A DNA stretch of 57,882 bases from Nymphaea colorata (lineage: Eukaryota; Streptophyta; Magnoliopsida; Nymphaeales; Nymphaeaceae): NCBI RefSeq assembly GCF_008831285.2, contig NW_022204754.1, positions 1 through 57,882 of the forward strand. Reading direction: 5' to 3'. Made by a program: the position numbers and the translations under genes. Below the pieces are notes generated by a model. The model searched no databases, had not been told where the DNA came from, and was given only the letters and a program-made list of their open reading frames with translations. Position 1 is the stretch's first letter; every line of letters starts with the position of its first letter. Shown here one piece after another: positions 24,301-37,183 of the stretch.

Positions 24301-24632
24301 CTATCGTATCCTTCTCAGCCCTACAACCACTTCCTTCATGTCCATTCCCTCATTTGGAGACACCCACGAACATGACAAGCCTATCTCCATGATCATCACC
24401 ATCAGATCATTCATAGCTCTTTCAGTTGGAGTAGTGTTGCTTTTGTTCAAAAGATGGCTGTCAATGACATCTGAAATTTTAATAGGAAATGCTTCAGCTA
24501 CCCATTGCCTCAAACTAAAATCCCCATCAAACTGTTCATCAGTAGGCTTTCTTCCTATAAAAACCTCAAGGAGGAGAATTCCGTAACTGTAGACATCGGC
24601 TTTGGCTGACACCTTTCGGGCCGTCCCAAATT
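24301..24632 (-). pseudogene. Orphan exon 2 of receptor kinase C
   Basis: After an AG acceptor (24,634-24,633) the frame reads [59 protein letters not shown] and MDMKEVVVGLRRIR, then a stop at 24301. It is the cleanest exon 2 of the three, with no internal stop and the tryptophan that copy A has lost. There is no matching exon 1 within 33 kb upstream on this strand. About 60 bp of intron homology to copy A remain above the acceptor. It is therefore a relic despite the open frame. Confidence 0.88.
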
Positions 24633-24645
24633 CTAATTCAACCAC

Positions 24646-25493
24646 TCAACAATATTAGACATGATTAGCAAGCGCCATATAGTTGGCTAATGCTCACCTA
24701 TGACACAATTGCACTAATTGGTTTTGGGCAAGATTATTTAAAAAAAAAAATCAATTTGAACATGAGTAGAAACAGCCAGATTGAGTTGGAACTTGCTAGC
24801 AAGGGGGAAATCTGATGTAGCTGTTTATTGTCGTGATTATATTGTAAATAATCTTTTACATGTTATCTTATTGATCTTACTCAAGTTTATGTAAGTTGAG
24901 CTTGCCAAGATCAAACTCTACTCGTTTACTTAACTTTAACCAGAACACGGCTCATTTATTAGATAAGTTGTGCTCGATCCGAGTTTAACTAAGAGAGGCC
25001 AAGAGTGAATCGGAGTTGGCTTGCTTAAAAAATCTGAACTCTTTGCTTCAAATAATGAAAACCACTGTTGTCCAGTCGATTCCAATGTCCCATAATTCAT
25101 TAGCTTTGTAAAAAATTATTTTTAGATGTGAACTAAAATAGAATATATATATATATATATATAAGTGGGCTATTTGCTTGAACACAGCAGACGGTAGATG
25201 TAGAGTGCCACCAACAAGTATATTTTTAGCTGTCATGACAGAAGCAACTCTACAAAGTTTGAGAATGACAGTGCAAATGTTTGGCCCAATGTGGCTGGCT
25301 GTATAAGTCCATCAAGATGATTGGTTCAGAGTAATTAGGTCAACATCTTTCATTCGCTTGCCACCAAATAATCCAAAATAATAAGACCAAAAAATGAAAA
25401 GTTATTTATTTATTTATTTATTTGCTTATTGGTTGCGGCAATTTTGCTGCGTTTAATTATAATTAATTAAATGTTGTCCTTATGGTGTATCAG
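24646..25493. other. Intron remnant and repeats upstream of the P450 exon
   Basis: The first ~70 bp match the receptor-kinase intron. A degenerate CTCAAGTT/GAGCTTG repeat occupies about 24,870-25,020. (TA)n lies at 25,143-25,162 and (TTAT)n at 25,400-25,423. No gene was seen. Confidence 0.5.
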
Positions 25494-25640
25494 GATGTGA
25501 TGTTTGGTGGTACCAAGACGGTGGCGTCGGCCATAGAATGGGCCATGGCTGAGCTCATGCACAACCCCAGGGAGATGGTCAAGCTGCAGGAGGAGTTGAA
25601 GAGGGAAGTGGGTCTGGACCGCCATCTAAACGATAACTAA
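25494..25640 (+). pseudogene. Cytochrome P450 exon fragment, CYP84 (ferulate 5-hydroxylase) type
   Basis: Right after a CAG acceptor (25,491-25,493) the frame reads DVMFGGTKTVASAIEWAMAE, then LMHNPREMVKLQEELKREVG and LDRHLNDN, and stops at 25,638. This is the I-helix of a CYP84-type enzyme, which in intact form hydroxylates coniferaldehyde/ferulate derivatives on the ER for syringyl lignin. The family has FGGTET; the acidic residue before the catalytic threonine is lysine here. The K-helix, PERF and most of the haem region are missing. Downstream, at about 25,641-25,680, the reading RQRRCPGYG resembles a haem-loop RRxCPG, hinting at an internal deletion, but this is weak. No upstream exon was found. 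Confidence 0.8.
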
Positions 25641-28419
25641 GGGGCAAGACAGAGGCGGTGTCCTGGCTATGGCGTAATTGAATATCCCGTGGGTCACTGC
25701 AACCCCATTCAGCTCAAGCCCATTTCTCTGAAGAAGATACATCATGCCTTGGGTTGTCCAAGAAAAGTTGCAATACTTCATGAAGTGAACTAATAAGACC
25801 ATCTAAACCGAGAAGGAAAGCCATAATATGGACCATACTGGTGCACAAATTTTCGTGTGCAAGTATGATTAATAACTAAAATACCCTTAGTTCATACACA
25901 AAAAAAACCTTTTTGTATAGACAAAAATAGAAATAAAAAAATAAAAAGATTGTAAAGGACATTTCTTTTAAACAAATAACCGAAATGTCCTTCCATTCTT
26001 TACCCACACAACTTTCTCTCTGTCTAACAAGTACCAAACCCTTAGGTGCTGAACCCATAAGGACGGAAGATTGCTGATTGCGGGGAACTCATAGGGAAGA
26101 AAATGGATCACTTGGGATGTGGGTGGATGGCACATACACCAAGAGGAAGAAGCCCGAGAACCAAAACAGAGCAGTCAACCGTTAGGCCAATGGCCACACC
26201 AAAAAAATGTCCAAGGGTTGAAAAACTATGCGAATTGTTCACTACAAGTTCATTGGAACTGCATCAGTTTAGAGTAAGCACAACTTACGTACCTATTTGT
26301 TATTTCATGCACATGCTTATGTAATGTTTGGGCATGAACTCTCTCTCATCTTCATGAATGTTTTATTTGTCACTGTTAAATGTCTCTGTTTGCATATTTG
26401 TTCTTGAAACCAGATATTGAGTCTCTCAGTTTCGTGCATAATAGTGGTTTGTTGTCAATATAGTTTATAGTGATGCTTACTAGTATAAAAATTAGGATGT
26501 TTGAAAAATTATTTCCCTGTGCTATGTCTTCAACAAAAAAAAATTGCCTTCAATAAAACAAATTGGTCACAAAAGTTTAGGTTCGCAACATCTTTAATTT
26601 TTTTTTTCTAACAATATTGTACATTCATTTATGCAATAGTGTTTTTGAAATAAATATTACTCGAAACAGACCACTCGACAGATGGTTCTGCATGACTTTT
26701 CTTGCTTGATGTAAATTTTTTGTTTTTTCATGATTCCATGCTATCCTTCTTATTACGACTTTCAAGTTGTTTTGTGAAAAAAAAAACCATGTTCCAATAA
26801 TAGCCTTTTAAAATATGAAACGATCTTTAAATGCAGCAATCAAATATAGACATAAATACGCCGTGCATTACTGCAATGAGAACGTGGTGTTCATATAGAA
26901 CATGTATCCAGGAATGCAACGTTTTGCAATTAAATAACTTCGAAAAAATCAATAAAATTAAAGGATGAAATATGAGATGTTTCAAATGAGAATAGTGCAT
27001 TAGAAAACGATTGAGTTACCTGTAAAATGTGGATCTGAGTGGTTCAAATGATGAACCAGTACTAAAAGGTAATACCAATTGGGTAGGGATGGAGGCAATC
27101 AGTTAAGCTTATAAAGTGGGTCTCAAAATTTTGAACTCTCTATGTGTTGGTTACTTATTTTGTGGTTTATCATAGACATGTCATTTACTCGGACCATCTA
27201 ATGTATGGAGTAGTTTGCGGTGCAATAATGCGTGAATTAATTTAAGTTCTTGTTCCTAGACATTATATTAAAATATATTAAAACAATGCATATATAACTA
27301 GTCCCAATTAGTGCCTCCCTTTGGGATCTGGTTGCAGTAACAGCTTGCTCAGGTACGCCCCTACCTTTATCATTTCGGGAGCCTCCATTTTTTTCCCCAT
27401 GTTTTACAGTGGAAGAGAGTAACGCCCAAAGTGCCTCCATTTCCTGTGAATTTTATTCTTAACGCAGCACATAATTGCAAATATTGCTGTATTTATTTCT
27501 ATTGAGACAAACAGTTGTAAATTTTTTTGTTAATATTTTGCTATATATCCTATTTTTTATCCTTGTAAAAACCACATAATCTGTTATGTAAGAACCTGTA
27601 AATCACTTAGTTAGTTTTAATGTAATATGTTGCCATAATATTAACAGAGCAATATTTAAGTCTAGAACTCCCTGAAGATATATAATTAATTTGGTGCTTA
27701 AAGGAACAATAAAAGCCATATACTAATTTCTAAATAAATATAGAATCATCTCTTCCTTGTTGTCTGAACAAAACAATTTGGCATGTTTATCTTAGTTAAT
27801 TGGTAGCAGGATTGGAAATTAACACGTAGGAGGATATTAAATTTCCACAGTAAATTATTCAAAATTAATTAATATTGAGGCTATTAAGTTTTTTATAAAA
27901 ATATTTTGAAAAGTCATTAATAAAAGTGGTGCATGTTGGTTGCTAACAAGACAACTAAATCCCCAAAATGGTGCCAATTAATCTGTTGATTCTAGCTCAT
28001 TGTGCACATCTTTGAGACAACAACAACATTTGCAGGGATGGTGGATCCTCATGTACAGTGGACGTCCCGAACGGTGCACCAATGAACGAACAGCCAATAA
28101 TAGAATTTTATTTATTTATTTATTTATTTTTTGGGGGGGGTGCGAGAGAGAGGGGGGAGATAGATATTGTTGATTTTGTTTAAAAAAACACAAATGAAAT
28201 ATTAGTGAGTTAAAGGCTTAGAAATGTGGTTTCTCTTTTAATTACGAAAAACAGCAAAAACATTTTAGTTCTACTATTTGCTAAGTTATTTTTCTTAATA
28301 TCTGTTATCATATTTTATCAAAAAATTGGAGAGGATCAAACCATCCTGTTGAAATTTTTTGCTCGATCGACCATCATGCACGTTTAAACAAATATAGACA
28401 TGAAGCACAACCGGTTTTC
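25641..28419. other. AT-rich stretch without recognised genes
   Basis: Apart from the possible haem-loop trace at its start, I see no gene. The frame at 26,103-26,324 has no motif I recognise. A (TTTA)n tract and G-run lie at 28,107-28,141. Confidence 0.4.
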
Positions 28420-28420
28420 T

Positions 28421-28489
28421 GGGTTTTCAAACTTGGTATATATTTTTCAAAAGTGGTATATATTTTTCAAACATGGTATATATTTTTCT
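28421..28489. repeat. 20-bp tandem repeat, three units
   Basis: TTTTTCAAA--TGGTATATA recurs three times, with TGGTATA at 28,434, 28,454 and 28,474. Confidence 0.85.
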
Positions 28490-28789
28490 GTTTGGCTCAC
28501 AACCTGTCGTTAGGGATATTCTGATCTTGATTAATTTATATTTTCTATGTAACTTTTATCTACAAATTAAAAAAAAGCAACAAAAAATTCACTTTCAAAT
28601 TAGTTGATATCAACCGACATATAATTAACGAGTTAGACGCCCTGTATTAGCCAACTATTTCCCAATTTCCAATGATTTTCCAGTTTTCTCCTTTTTGTTC
28701 GTTTATAGCTCGATTTGGCTTCGGCAGATCAGGGCTTGGTTTCAAATCAAAACCTAAAAATAGGGTTTGATTCTTTGTAATATGTGGTG

Positions 28790-29258
28790 GACCTAGGGCT
28801 TCTTGCATGAGTTAAGTCGAGCTCCAGTTGGGTCAGCTCGAGTCGACTTCACTCAGAAAACTCGAGGTCAAACTTTACTCAAGCTCCAGAACAAGCAACA
28901 AGCTCAACTCGATGATACAACATTGGGCTCAAACTCGACTCACTGAACTCATTTATGTTAAACATGTCTTGTTTCATTTAACTTGTCTAGCTGTATTAAC
29001 TCATTTAGTTTTTACTCGTTTAGATTTTTTCTCATTATAATTCAATATTCATTGTATAATCGAGTCGAGTTGAGTTCTTACAACTCAAGCTCAACTCGTT
29101 TAACATTTCAAGCATACATTTGAACTCGAGCTCAACTCGTTAATAAACAAGTCGGGTTTGAGTTGAGCTTCAACGAGTGAGTTTGATTGAGTCGAGCTCA
29201 AGCTGGCTCAACTTGTTGTGCAGCCCTAAGTGGACTTCTCTTTCAGACATATATTAAT
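28790..29258. repeat. GAGCTCG-rich dispersed repeat with a near-identical copy at 42.3 kb
   Basis: Short motifs AGCTCGAGTCGA, CAACTCGTT and AGCTCAAGCTGGCTCAAC recur in both orientations. The last part, 29,019-29,258, is 240 bp with an equal-length copy at 42,317-42,556; I count two differences (GTTTG versus CTTCG) and no indels. Related, more diverged sequence lies at 2,750-2,860, 16,990-17,340 and 22,330-22,500. The class of element is unknown to me. Confidence 0.85.
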
Positions 29259-31269
29259 CTACTTATTGATCGGGTATTTTGTGATGCACTGAGATTCTTT
29301 TGGAACTGATTTCATGGAAAACGAGCTATATCCGATCTTCGTTGGCCTTTCAACCCTAGCCACAAGTTGTTCCCATATTTTTGCCACATACGTGGGCTCG
29401 GTCCACGAAGGCCTTGTAGAGCTCGTTTCAACCAGGCTAGATCGATCAATTTAGGGTCAAATAGGAACAACTATCATCTGCAACCTCTAGAAATCACCTA
29501 CACTTAACGGCTTAAGCAGCTGTTCCCAAAAGGTATTATGTTAGAGTGAGTGTGCCCCGCCAGGTCTAAGCTCTGCTCCTTCAACTGATTGTTTGCATCG
29601 GATGTGAGGTTCTCTATTACACTAACCTCCCCACTCACCAAAGTGAGGCTGTGCAGTTGACCTGACCCTTCAAGACTCACTGATCGGGCTGGCGAGTCCT
29701 CGAAAGTGTTCTTCAATCTGATTTCCATGAAAACTACTAAAGCTACAAAGGATTACACTGTAATAGACAAGGTCGAGCACTTAAGTGTTTGAGATAGTCC
29801 TAATTCCTAAAGGGGAAAAGGTAAAGCATGGACTCCAAGGGTATTGTCTCCCAAGTATTGAATTTCTCGCGGCACTGAATGGACCTATGGAAAATCAGTG
29901 ACTTATGTATCAATGGGTTTAAGAAGCTGCTGCGACAGCAACCATTAAAATAAAGGGATAATTTAAAAAATTATTCATCTCAATCTAAATTATCTGCAAA
30001 GGAAGAGAAAAATAAAATGGATAATTTTCAATAAAGGGCAACTGTGTAAATTATTCCCTATAATTTTAGTGACTTCCATGCAGAAGCAACACATCGAGAT
30101 TTATCCCAAAAGTTGAGTGCATGTTTCTTGATCTTTAAGAGTCGACTAGTGATTTACTATTTTCCCAAGAATCAGGCCACTGTATAATTTTGTGAAAGAT
30201 TGTGGAAATATTTCAGTACATTCAGTCTAAGATGTGCTAGCGTTTTAACGGTCCACCACAAAAAAACGTTTTATGAAAAGTAGTTTTTTAAAAATTATTT
30301 TTTAATTAGTTTTGCAAAAGAGATTTGTATGTTTGGATATAGAATCAAAGCAGTTTTTTATTTTAAATTAATTTGGGTAAAATATTTTCTTACAAAAATT
30401 AATTTTTCATAAAACTTGCACTTCTTATCATCCAAACTGTTACGAAACAGTGTCTTAGAAGGGAGAATCGTTTTTTACCTCAGAAAATGAGTTTTGCCAC
30501 CAAAACAACCTAAGAATGCATTCTTGTGAATATGAAATATTAATCCTCTGAGGGAGGAAATTAATAGGACACTCCTGGAAAACGATCCAAACACAAAAAA
30601 ATTATATGTTAAAGTTTTTTGACTTGGCACGCGGGAGAAAAGTCGATTGATGGAGTATGCCATGGGACAAAAAAAAAGTTCAACCAATAGATATACAAAA
30701 CCATCTGATCGAAACCAGTGTTTTGAGCAATTATTTCTAAAACCTGACTAATTAAATGCATGTTTGTTGCCGAGACAACTAAACAATGAAAATTAAATTA
30801 CAAACGTTTGATCACTTTCAGAACACATCATAAGTTAAGTCCTAACACAAGACACCATGCCAAGGGTTTGCAATAATCAAAGTACTCTTTTATTGAAATA
30901 ATCAGAGATAGTTTATACTATTGAATGGTTGACAGATGTCAAAAAAATATATATAAAATGTTGGCAGATGTGATCAGTGAACAACCATTAAAAAATGCAT
31001 GAAGAACCACTGAAAAATTCAGGGTGGCTTCGATGTGAATGCAGGTATAATTATAGTCATACTTTCGGATATAGGTTTATTTTTCGAAAGACCTGACTCT
31101 CTCCCCCTCTCACCCTTCCAAGGTGGATTTATTTCATAGAGCATTTTTTTTCATGGGCACGAGATGGCGAAGGGTGTTTCTATGTACATCGTGCATATAG
31201 CTTGCTTCAACCAACTGGTGTCAACTGGTTTCCTCATAACCTCCTTTGGGCTGGGGGTCCTACTCGACG
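29259..31269. other. Gene-free stretch with a possible foldback element
   Basis: No gene was recognised. GTTTTATGAAAA at 30,268-30,279 is inverted at 30,404-30,415, and GTTTGGAT at 30,331 is inverted at 30,430, in very AT-rich DNA; this could be a decayed MITE. The frame at 29,504-29,728 shows no known motif. Confidence 0.35.
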
Positions 31270-31610
31270 ATCCAAAATTCTTGCATGGTTTATTCTATTG
31301 GACCACATTTAGACTCAAAATAACGTCACATGATATGGTTTTCACCTTGCGAGCAAGTGTCCTTTATGTTATTGTGCCGAGGTCTACCACTGACCTGGTG
31401 TAGTTTTGTCAAGTGTCTCAAGATCTTTATGCACTTATCTATGCCTCATATTGAAGTCACAAACATATCTACAATTCGGAACCTGATCCATGGACCAGTT
31501 AGAGTGAGAAACAAAAAGAAATGGTGTACCATTTAGAGAATGACTGTTTACATATGGGGCATTTGGAACTCCAGAAACGATATTATTTATAGGAATGAGA
31601 CTATCTTAGT
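31270..31610 (+). pseudogene. LINE 3' coding relic (zf-RVT region)
   Basis: One frame, interrupted by stops, reads ILAWFILLDHI, TQNNVT, YGFHLASKCPLCYCAEVYH, then further on VYIWGIWNSRNDIIYRNETI. The first part matches the zinc-binding domain that follows reverse transcriptase in plant L1-type LINEs (GFxLASKCPLC with CxxC); the W-x-IWxxRN motif is typical of their C-terminus. At least three stops lie in the frame. The upstream reverse transcriptase is absent, consistent with 5'-truncated insertion. Confidence 0.65.
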
Positions 31611-31780
31611 TTAGCACATGACATCCTCTATTTTGTATGATGTGTAGTTAATTTCCAGTAACCTATGGGGAATTGGTGGTACCTCCAACTTCTTACAAAA
31701 ATTAAGAGCTAATCTTTAGATGTAATCACTTGTTCAGATTCAACTTTTTTTTGGACTTATGTTAATGTTATGTTAATTTT

Positions 31781-31784
<4 letters not shown>

Positions 31785-31828
<44 letters not shown>

Positions 31829-31867
31829 TCTCTCTCTCTCACACACACACACACACTCTCTCTCTCC
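31785..31867. repeat. Alternating (TC)n(AC)n microsatellite
   Basis: TC and AC blocks alternate TC-AC-TC-AC-TC over about 80 bp. The two AC blocks are similar in length, suggesting a duplicated TC-AC unit. Confidence 0.9.
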
Positions 31868-34800
31868 CTGAGAACGTTGGAATTTAAAAATGTTTTGGGG
31901 TAGTTTCGATGTGAATGATTTGCTTATGCCAAAAGAAAGTCAATGTATATTGTAGAGTTTATTCCGCTATCAAACCTAAGGGCCGGCCTGGTAGAAAAAA
32001 AGAAAAAAATGGGCAGGTCGATCAGGCCCAGGCTGGTATTGTGGTCCTACTTAATTCAATATATACATCATCAAACCTTATTTCTCTCTCTACTCACATA
32101 TAGGCAGTATCGATTCATATATTTTCAATTACGATGAATTAGACGAACATAATTTTCTTATCAGTTGTCTTATTTAATAGATTAGAGTACTCTTCTAAAC
32201 AAAGTAATTACAAAACAAGAAAGAACGAACATTTTAGGACCAAAATACAACATGACATTAACAAACTTTAACAATTGAAAGACCATGATTCTGTGGCTGT
32301 TTGTACAACTGGACTGAAAGAAAGGAGATAATTAGCTAAAAGAAAATGGGAACAATGATAAAGTAAAGCATTAATTAGAAGGAAGAAATATACATTTCTA
32401 TTTCATTTGGGAGACTGTGACTGCGCTGGCTTAATTTTCTTTTGCGAATGACATAACCGTGCCCAATAGAATTATGCCCAATACAATTATTGGTTGTAAG
32501 AACTTTTTTTTTTTAATTTCCAAAAGTTCCTTCGCTGAAGGGTAGTAATACTTTAAATTTTGAACCAAACAAAACACTATATAATTATTCCATAAATATA
32601 AATATGCACCAAACAGTCCTACACCTGCCTCTGCCCCTGCCTTCAGACCGTAAGATAGAGAAACAACTAAAAGAAGCTGGCCGCCTCAGTAACGAGGCCT
32701 TAGAGGTGCAGGCAGCCACGGCTTCTTCCCTCCTTTGCCTCCAAGGTTCAGGACGAAGGGATTGACACATACTCATGACCGCCTACCTTTCACTTGGGCC
32801 ATAATATATATATAGGTAGAAACAGCATTGCGGACATATGAGGTAATTTGCATGAAGCATACCTTCAAAGATGTGAGCTATATCAAACTTGCCACCCCTG
32901 TTTCTTTCCTTCTGCGTATATGTCATCTAGAAGTTCATGCTTCAAAGTGTTCTTCATTGGCGGCAGGTCTAATAACGCTAATAGAAGCACCCCCCCCCAG
33001 CATGTTTATTAATGCTGGGTACAGCAAACTATTTGAGTATTAATATTCCAAACGTCAACGTTGGATAATACAAAATTCGCTGCATTGACCACTGAACAAA
33101 GGCTTTTGGAATACAGTGGAAGGGAATCTTTTTTCTACCTATTCCAATTTCATGTCGTGTTTGATGCAGGGTACACAAATAAAACACAACTACTACTTCC
33201 TTAGGTGTTTGATGGGACTGAAAACAAATCCTATACGACCATTTCCATAAACCTTCTGCCTCCTAGCCATTGATCATGACAAAAACAAGATAGTGTCCTT
33301 CACCTCTAAATACAGATTGTGCATTCAGTTCTTTTGTTTCACAACCACTTTTTACTAAATGACTCATCTACTCAATGGCAAAAGGCAGCAAAAAGCTACT
33401 GATCGATCTAAATAGAGCATCGTTTTCATTGATAAACTGATTCACGATGGCAAAACATCATTTTCATTTGACAAGGAAAAGCACCCCTTTGCAAAATCCC
33501 CTTTTTGTCTCTTAAATTTATCCGACTTATTTGCATAGGTTAGGCGCATGCTTGAAGCAACAGACAGCGATAATCTGAATCTGAATCCGGATATATTCAA
33601 ATCTGAATATATGAATCCGGATATATGAATCTCCAAAACAAAAAGTGTATGTTGGATTCAAATCCTATCGGAAGACATCCTTGCATATATATATATATAT
33701 ATATATATTATTTCCTGAACAGGTTTCCAGCGGGAACAGTCTCCGTGTCTCTTTCTTTTCCTCTTTTCATCTTCCAGATCTCCAGGTGGTAGGCCAATTT
33801 TGGACAGTCGGGTGCTAAAAACACCTAGGCAAAGGGTCATTAAATGGAGGGAGAACGGCTTATATATTCAGTTACAGATTTCATCAGAAAAGTAATCAAA
33901 AATTTTGATTCTTTGCTATCCTGAGCCATCGGGGCTTCCAGGCCCTGATTTCTTCTCTTGCCTATTTTTCTTTTTCTTTTTTTCACATGTCATTGATTTT
34001 TTCCTTCTTCAGCTATAAATGTTTAATCTGGTTATTCATTCCATCATTCCCAATCTTTTCTTTTTCCTTTTCATTTGGGTTGATTTTGTGCATAAGCGTA
34101 TCGACTAAATCACGTAAAACAAAAAAATAAATTATCTAACAGAATAATAAATTGTTGTTTTTTGTTTGTAAAAGTGCCATGGCGGTGGTGTTGCTTAAAG
34201 AAAAAAAGAAAAAAAAAGTGCCAAAGCATTCAGTTGCCAGCCAAAATGATGTAGTCAGCTATAAAAATACTGTGCTTGCTTAAACGAGCTTGAGTCTGTC
34301 CGTTTTATAGTTAAAAGGTGAGACATAGTCACTTTCATAAATTTTTGGAGATTGTTTCTTTCTTTTAGGGTAGGCAAGAGGTTAACAACCCTCTTGCCCG
34401 AAAATGAGGCATGAAGGTCCTCTTATTTCCCTTCTTCCTAGGCTTCATCGGTGCTTGGGTGAGCAGTGGTTCGCCTTCAGCTCGACGGAGCATCCTCATT
34501 TTTAGCGGGCCAGCAAAATAATACTCATGAAAATCGAAGCTATGCCGCACTGTCGACACATAAATCCACCCCGACCAGCCATTCACCGTCCTTGAGGCCT
34601 TGCTTTCTACATCTTTACTTTTTGTTATGGAAATATTGAATTTACTCTTTCCTCCAATTCATTGAAAGGGAGGAGTTGGGAACTTAGGAGTGATTATTGT
34701 ATTTGTCACAGCATTACTAATTAACGCCTCCTAATTTGCACAGCAACGGAACCATGACGATGAAAATATAGAGCATATGGAGAGAAATAAGAAAAGTGAC

Positions 34801-34982
34801 TGTCTCACCTTTTAAGTAAAAGGAAAAGTGTCCAGCACAAGCTAGGTCTTGGTTTATTGAGTGGAGTTTGAACTGACCCTTTAAAGCACAATTTGTGCTT
34901 AAGCAGAGCTCGAGCATGACAAGATATGAGCAGAGCTGGGCTCTAGCCAACTTGTGTATAACCACAACTAGAATCTATGCTA
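31868..34982. other. Stretch without recognised genes
   Basis: A (TA)n microsatellite lies at 33,686-33,709 beside GGATTC-type repeats (33,570-33,640). A minus-strand frame at 34,365-34,586 (VNGWSGWIYVSTVRHSFDFH...) is G+C-richer and evenly composed and could be coding debris, but I do not recognise it. Confidence 0.35.
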
Positions 34983-35218
34983 TTGGCAATGGCTTTTACC
35001 ATAGCCAAGAGTCATAATGCTGTTGCCAATAAACTTACTGGCAACTACTCTTGCCCAAGCGAATAGCCCAGGTTGCCCTTGCCCTTTACAGCATGGGAAA
35101 AGTCGTTTTTTAGGCGAAGGGTCATAGCCAATAACATCATTGGTAACAACTCCTTGAGTTTTTGACAATGGCAAAAGTCGTTGCTAAAAGTTCTTTCAGC
35201 AGTGATTCTTCACTGCTG
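34983..35218. mobile_element. CACTA-like transposon terminus
   Basis: The segment ends CAGCAGTG (35,197-35,204). Read inward on the minus strand it starts CACTGCTGAAAGAAC and carries GCAACGACTTTTGCCATTG. The subterminal unit TTGGCAATGGCTTTT / GGCAAAAG recurs in both orientations through 34,983-35,180, as in En/Spm (CACTA) elements. CACTGCTG is repeated inverted at 35,211-35,218 after a 6-bp gap. The other end and a transposase were not found. Confidence 0.5.
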
Positions 35219-37183
35219 TAGGTCTCTTTTTTCGTTTGAAGACAAAACAGTGCTGCTTATATAGCTGGTAAGCCAGTTTTTTCTAATTTGAAAGTAGGAT
35301 GGGTTCAAATATATAATCTAGATCGATACCAACAAAACAAAAAGATAGACTACTGAGACAAATAGAGAGAGAGAGAGATGAACACTCTATGCATCAGATT
35401 TTGGATTAACAAAAATACAGAAGGCAAAACGTACAAAAAAACAAATCAGATTTTTAGGCAATATGCCAGTTAAATTACATGTCATCTCTTGTGAGTGTTG
35501 CATTAAAATGTTATCAGAAAATTATTTGCTACTTACAAAAGTAGCTGTGAAGATTAAAACATCTCAAAAACATTGACCATCAAGTTATAGATTGTGTATG
35601 AGCATCTCCAAGAAAATAACACCTGTCAGTACTCCGTAAAGTTGCTGATCCCTTTGACAATCGATTGTTTATTAATTGATGCCATTGTCATCACAACTGA
35701 GCTCAAGAACGTATGCCTTCGTAGAAAGAAGATGGTTTTACCTTTGTACACCACCCATCTTAATTTTCTCAATATGTTCTGTCCAATTTATTCCCCCTAA
35801 AATGCATTTTGGATAGAGTGCGATCAGAACATTCCTCTCCATTTTTAGGCAACTTTACTGGCCGTAACTTGATCCTCTGACCGTATAGCATCTCACATAT
35901 AAAATGAAAAATTAATGAATAAGTGAAAAGGAAGCAATGCTCTTGCCATTTCTGGATACAACATATAAAAGCTACAAAAGCCACAAAGAAAAAAATATGC
36001 ACTAGAAACTCCCCTCTTCACATGAACACTTTGTGGACCAAAGAAGAAAAGCCACTCAAAATCTCAAGCGCATGCATGTTACAGTTTGAGAAAAGTAAAA
36101 CACACAAGCAATAGTGGTTTTTGACACAGAATGCAACTGTAGATATAGGAGTTAAATTTGACAATGAAAGTAGTTAAATTTTTGGATTTTTTTACTCAAA
36201 AGTTATAAAATTTTCCCCAATTTATTGAAACTAGATCAAGAAACAAAAAAAAAATCCACTATAAGGATTAAAAAATTAGATAGAAGAGGAGGGACATAAA
36301 GAAGTGGTTCTGCACTACTATATAATATATAACTAAGACAGAACAGAAGAAGGGAAAACTGATATCATAAAAGGGTTTTATACCTCTTCACCTATGATAC
36401 GTCCATTATAAAATAAAGAAGTCTGTCTTCTTACCAATTCATCCTTCACATCTTTAATTTCTTTCATGGTAAGATCAATATAAGTAGCTTGACCTTAAAA
36501 CCTTGCAATAGGCTGACAGAAATGAACCAGTACAACTTCATGTTTCACAATCAAGAGCAAGTTGCATGCGAGGCATTTACATGGATGGAACTGGAGAGCT
36601 CACAAGAGAAAGGACCTTAACTAGATTACCTACTTTATCATGTATTGAAAAAGAATCACATACAAATAGCTCAAACCTGGTTCTCAACATTCGTGTAATT
36701 CATGAAAAGGAGAGAAACTTGAAAGGCACATGTAATTTTAATTCCATTTTAATTTTTCTTTTATAATTATTGACTCTACATTGTAATGCAATAAAATATT
36801 CAAAAGAAAATTAGTGTTGCTAGACTCAATGCCTCTTGATTCTTCTCAACTCTTTCACGAGAATCGGTGATGACTCTTCAAATATCATATTAAGAACCAA
36901 GTTGTCTGTTATTAGTAATACAACTATGTTCAGGAATCCATATCCCCGATAGATTCAGCCTCCTCCTTTACTTAAGATGATTCATTCAATTAAAACAATT
37001 TATCTATTCAATAAATAATTTAAGCATGTAGACATAATAAACCAACTTATTCTTCTACCTTCCATCATCTTCAAGTTGATTTATCATTTCCCTGTAGTAA
37101 TCATCTTGCTTCCTCCACAAGTCTGCTCTGCAAGGGTCCTTTGTGAATATGTCATCCTACCAACCCCATCGGTTAAAGATGCA
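35219..37183. other. Stretch without recognised genes
   Basis: AT-rich DNA with a short (GA)n at 35,363-35,378. No coding motif was identified on either strand. Confidence 0.4.

Noticed and set aside
31785-31867. Regularly spaced repeats that might suggest a CRISPR array
   Set aside because: Simple dinucleotide blocks without unique spacers, in a plant nuclear context. No CRISPR array was seen anywhere.
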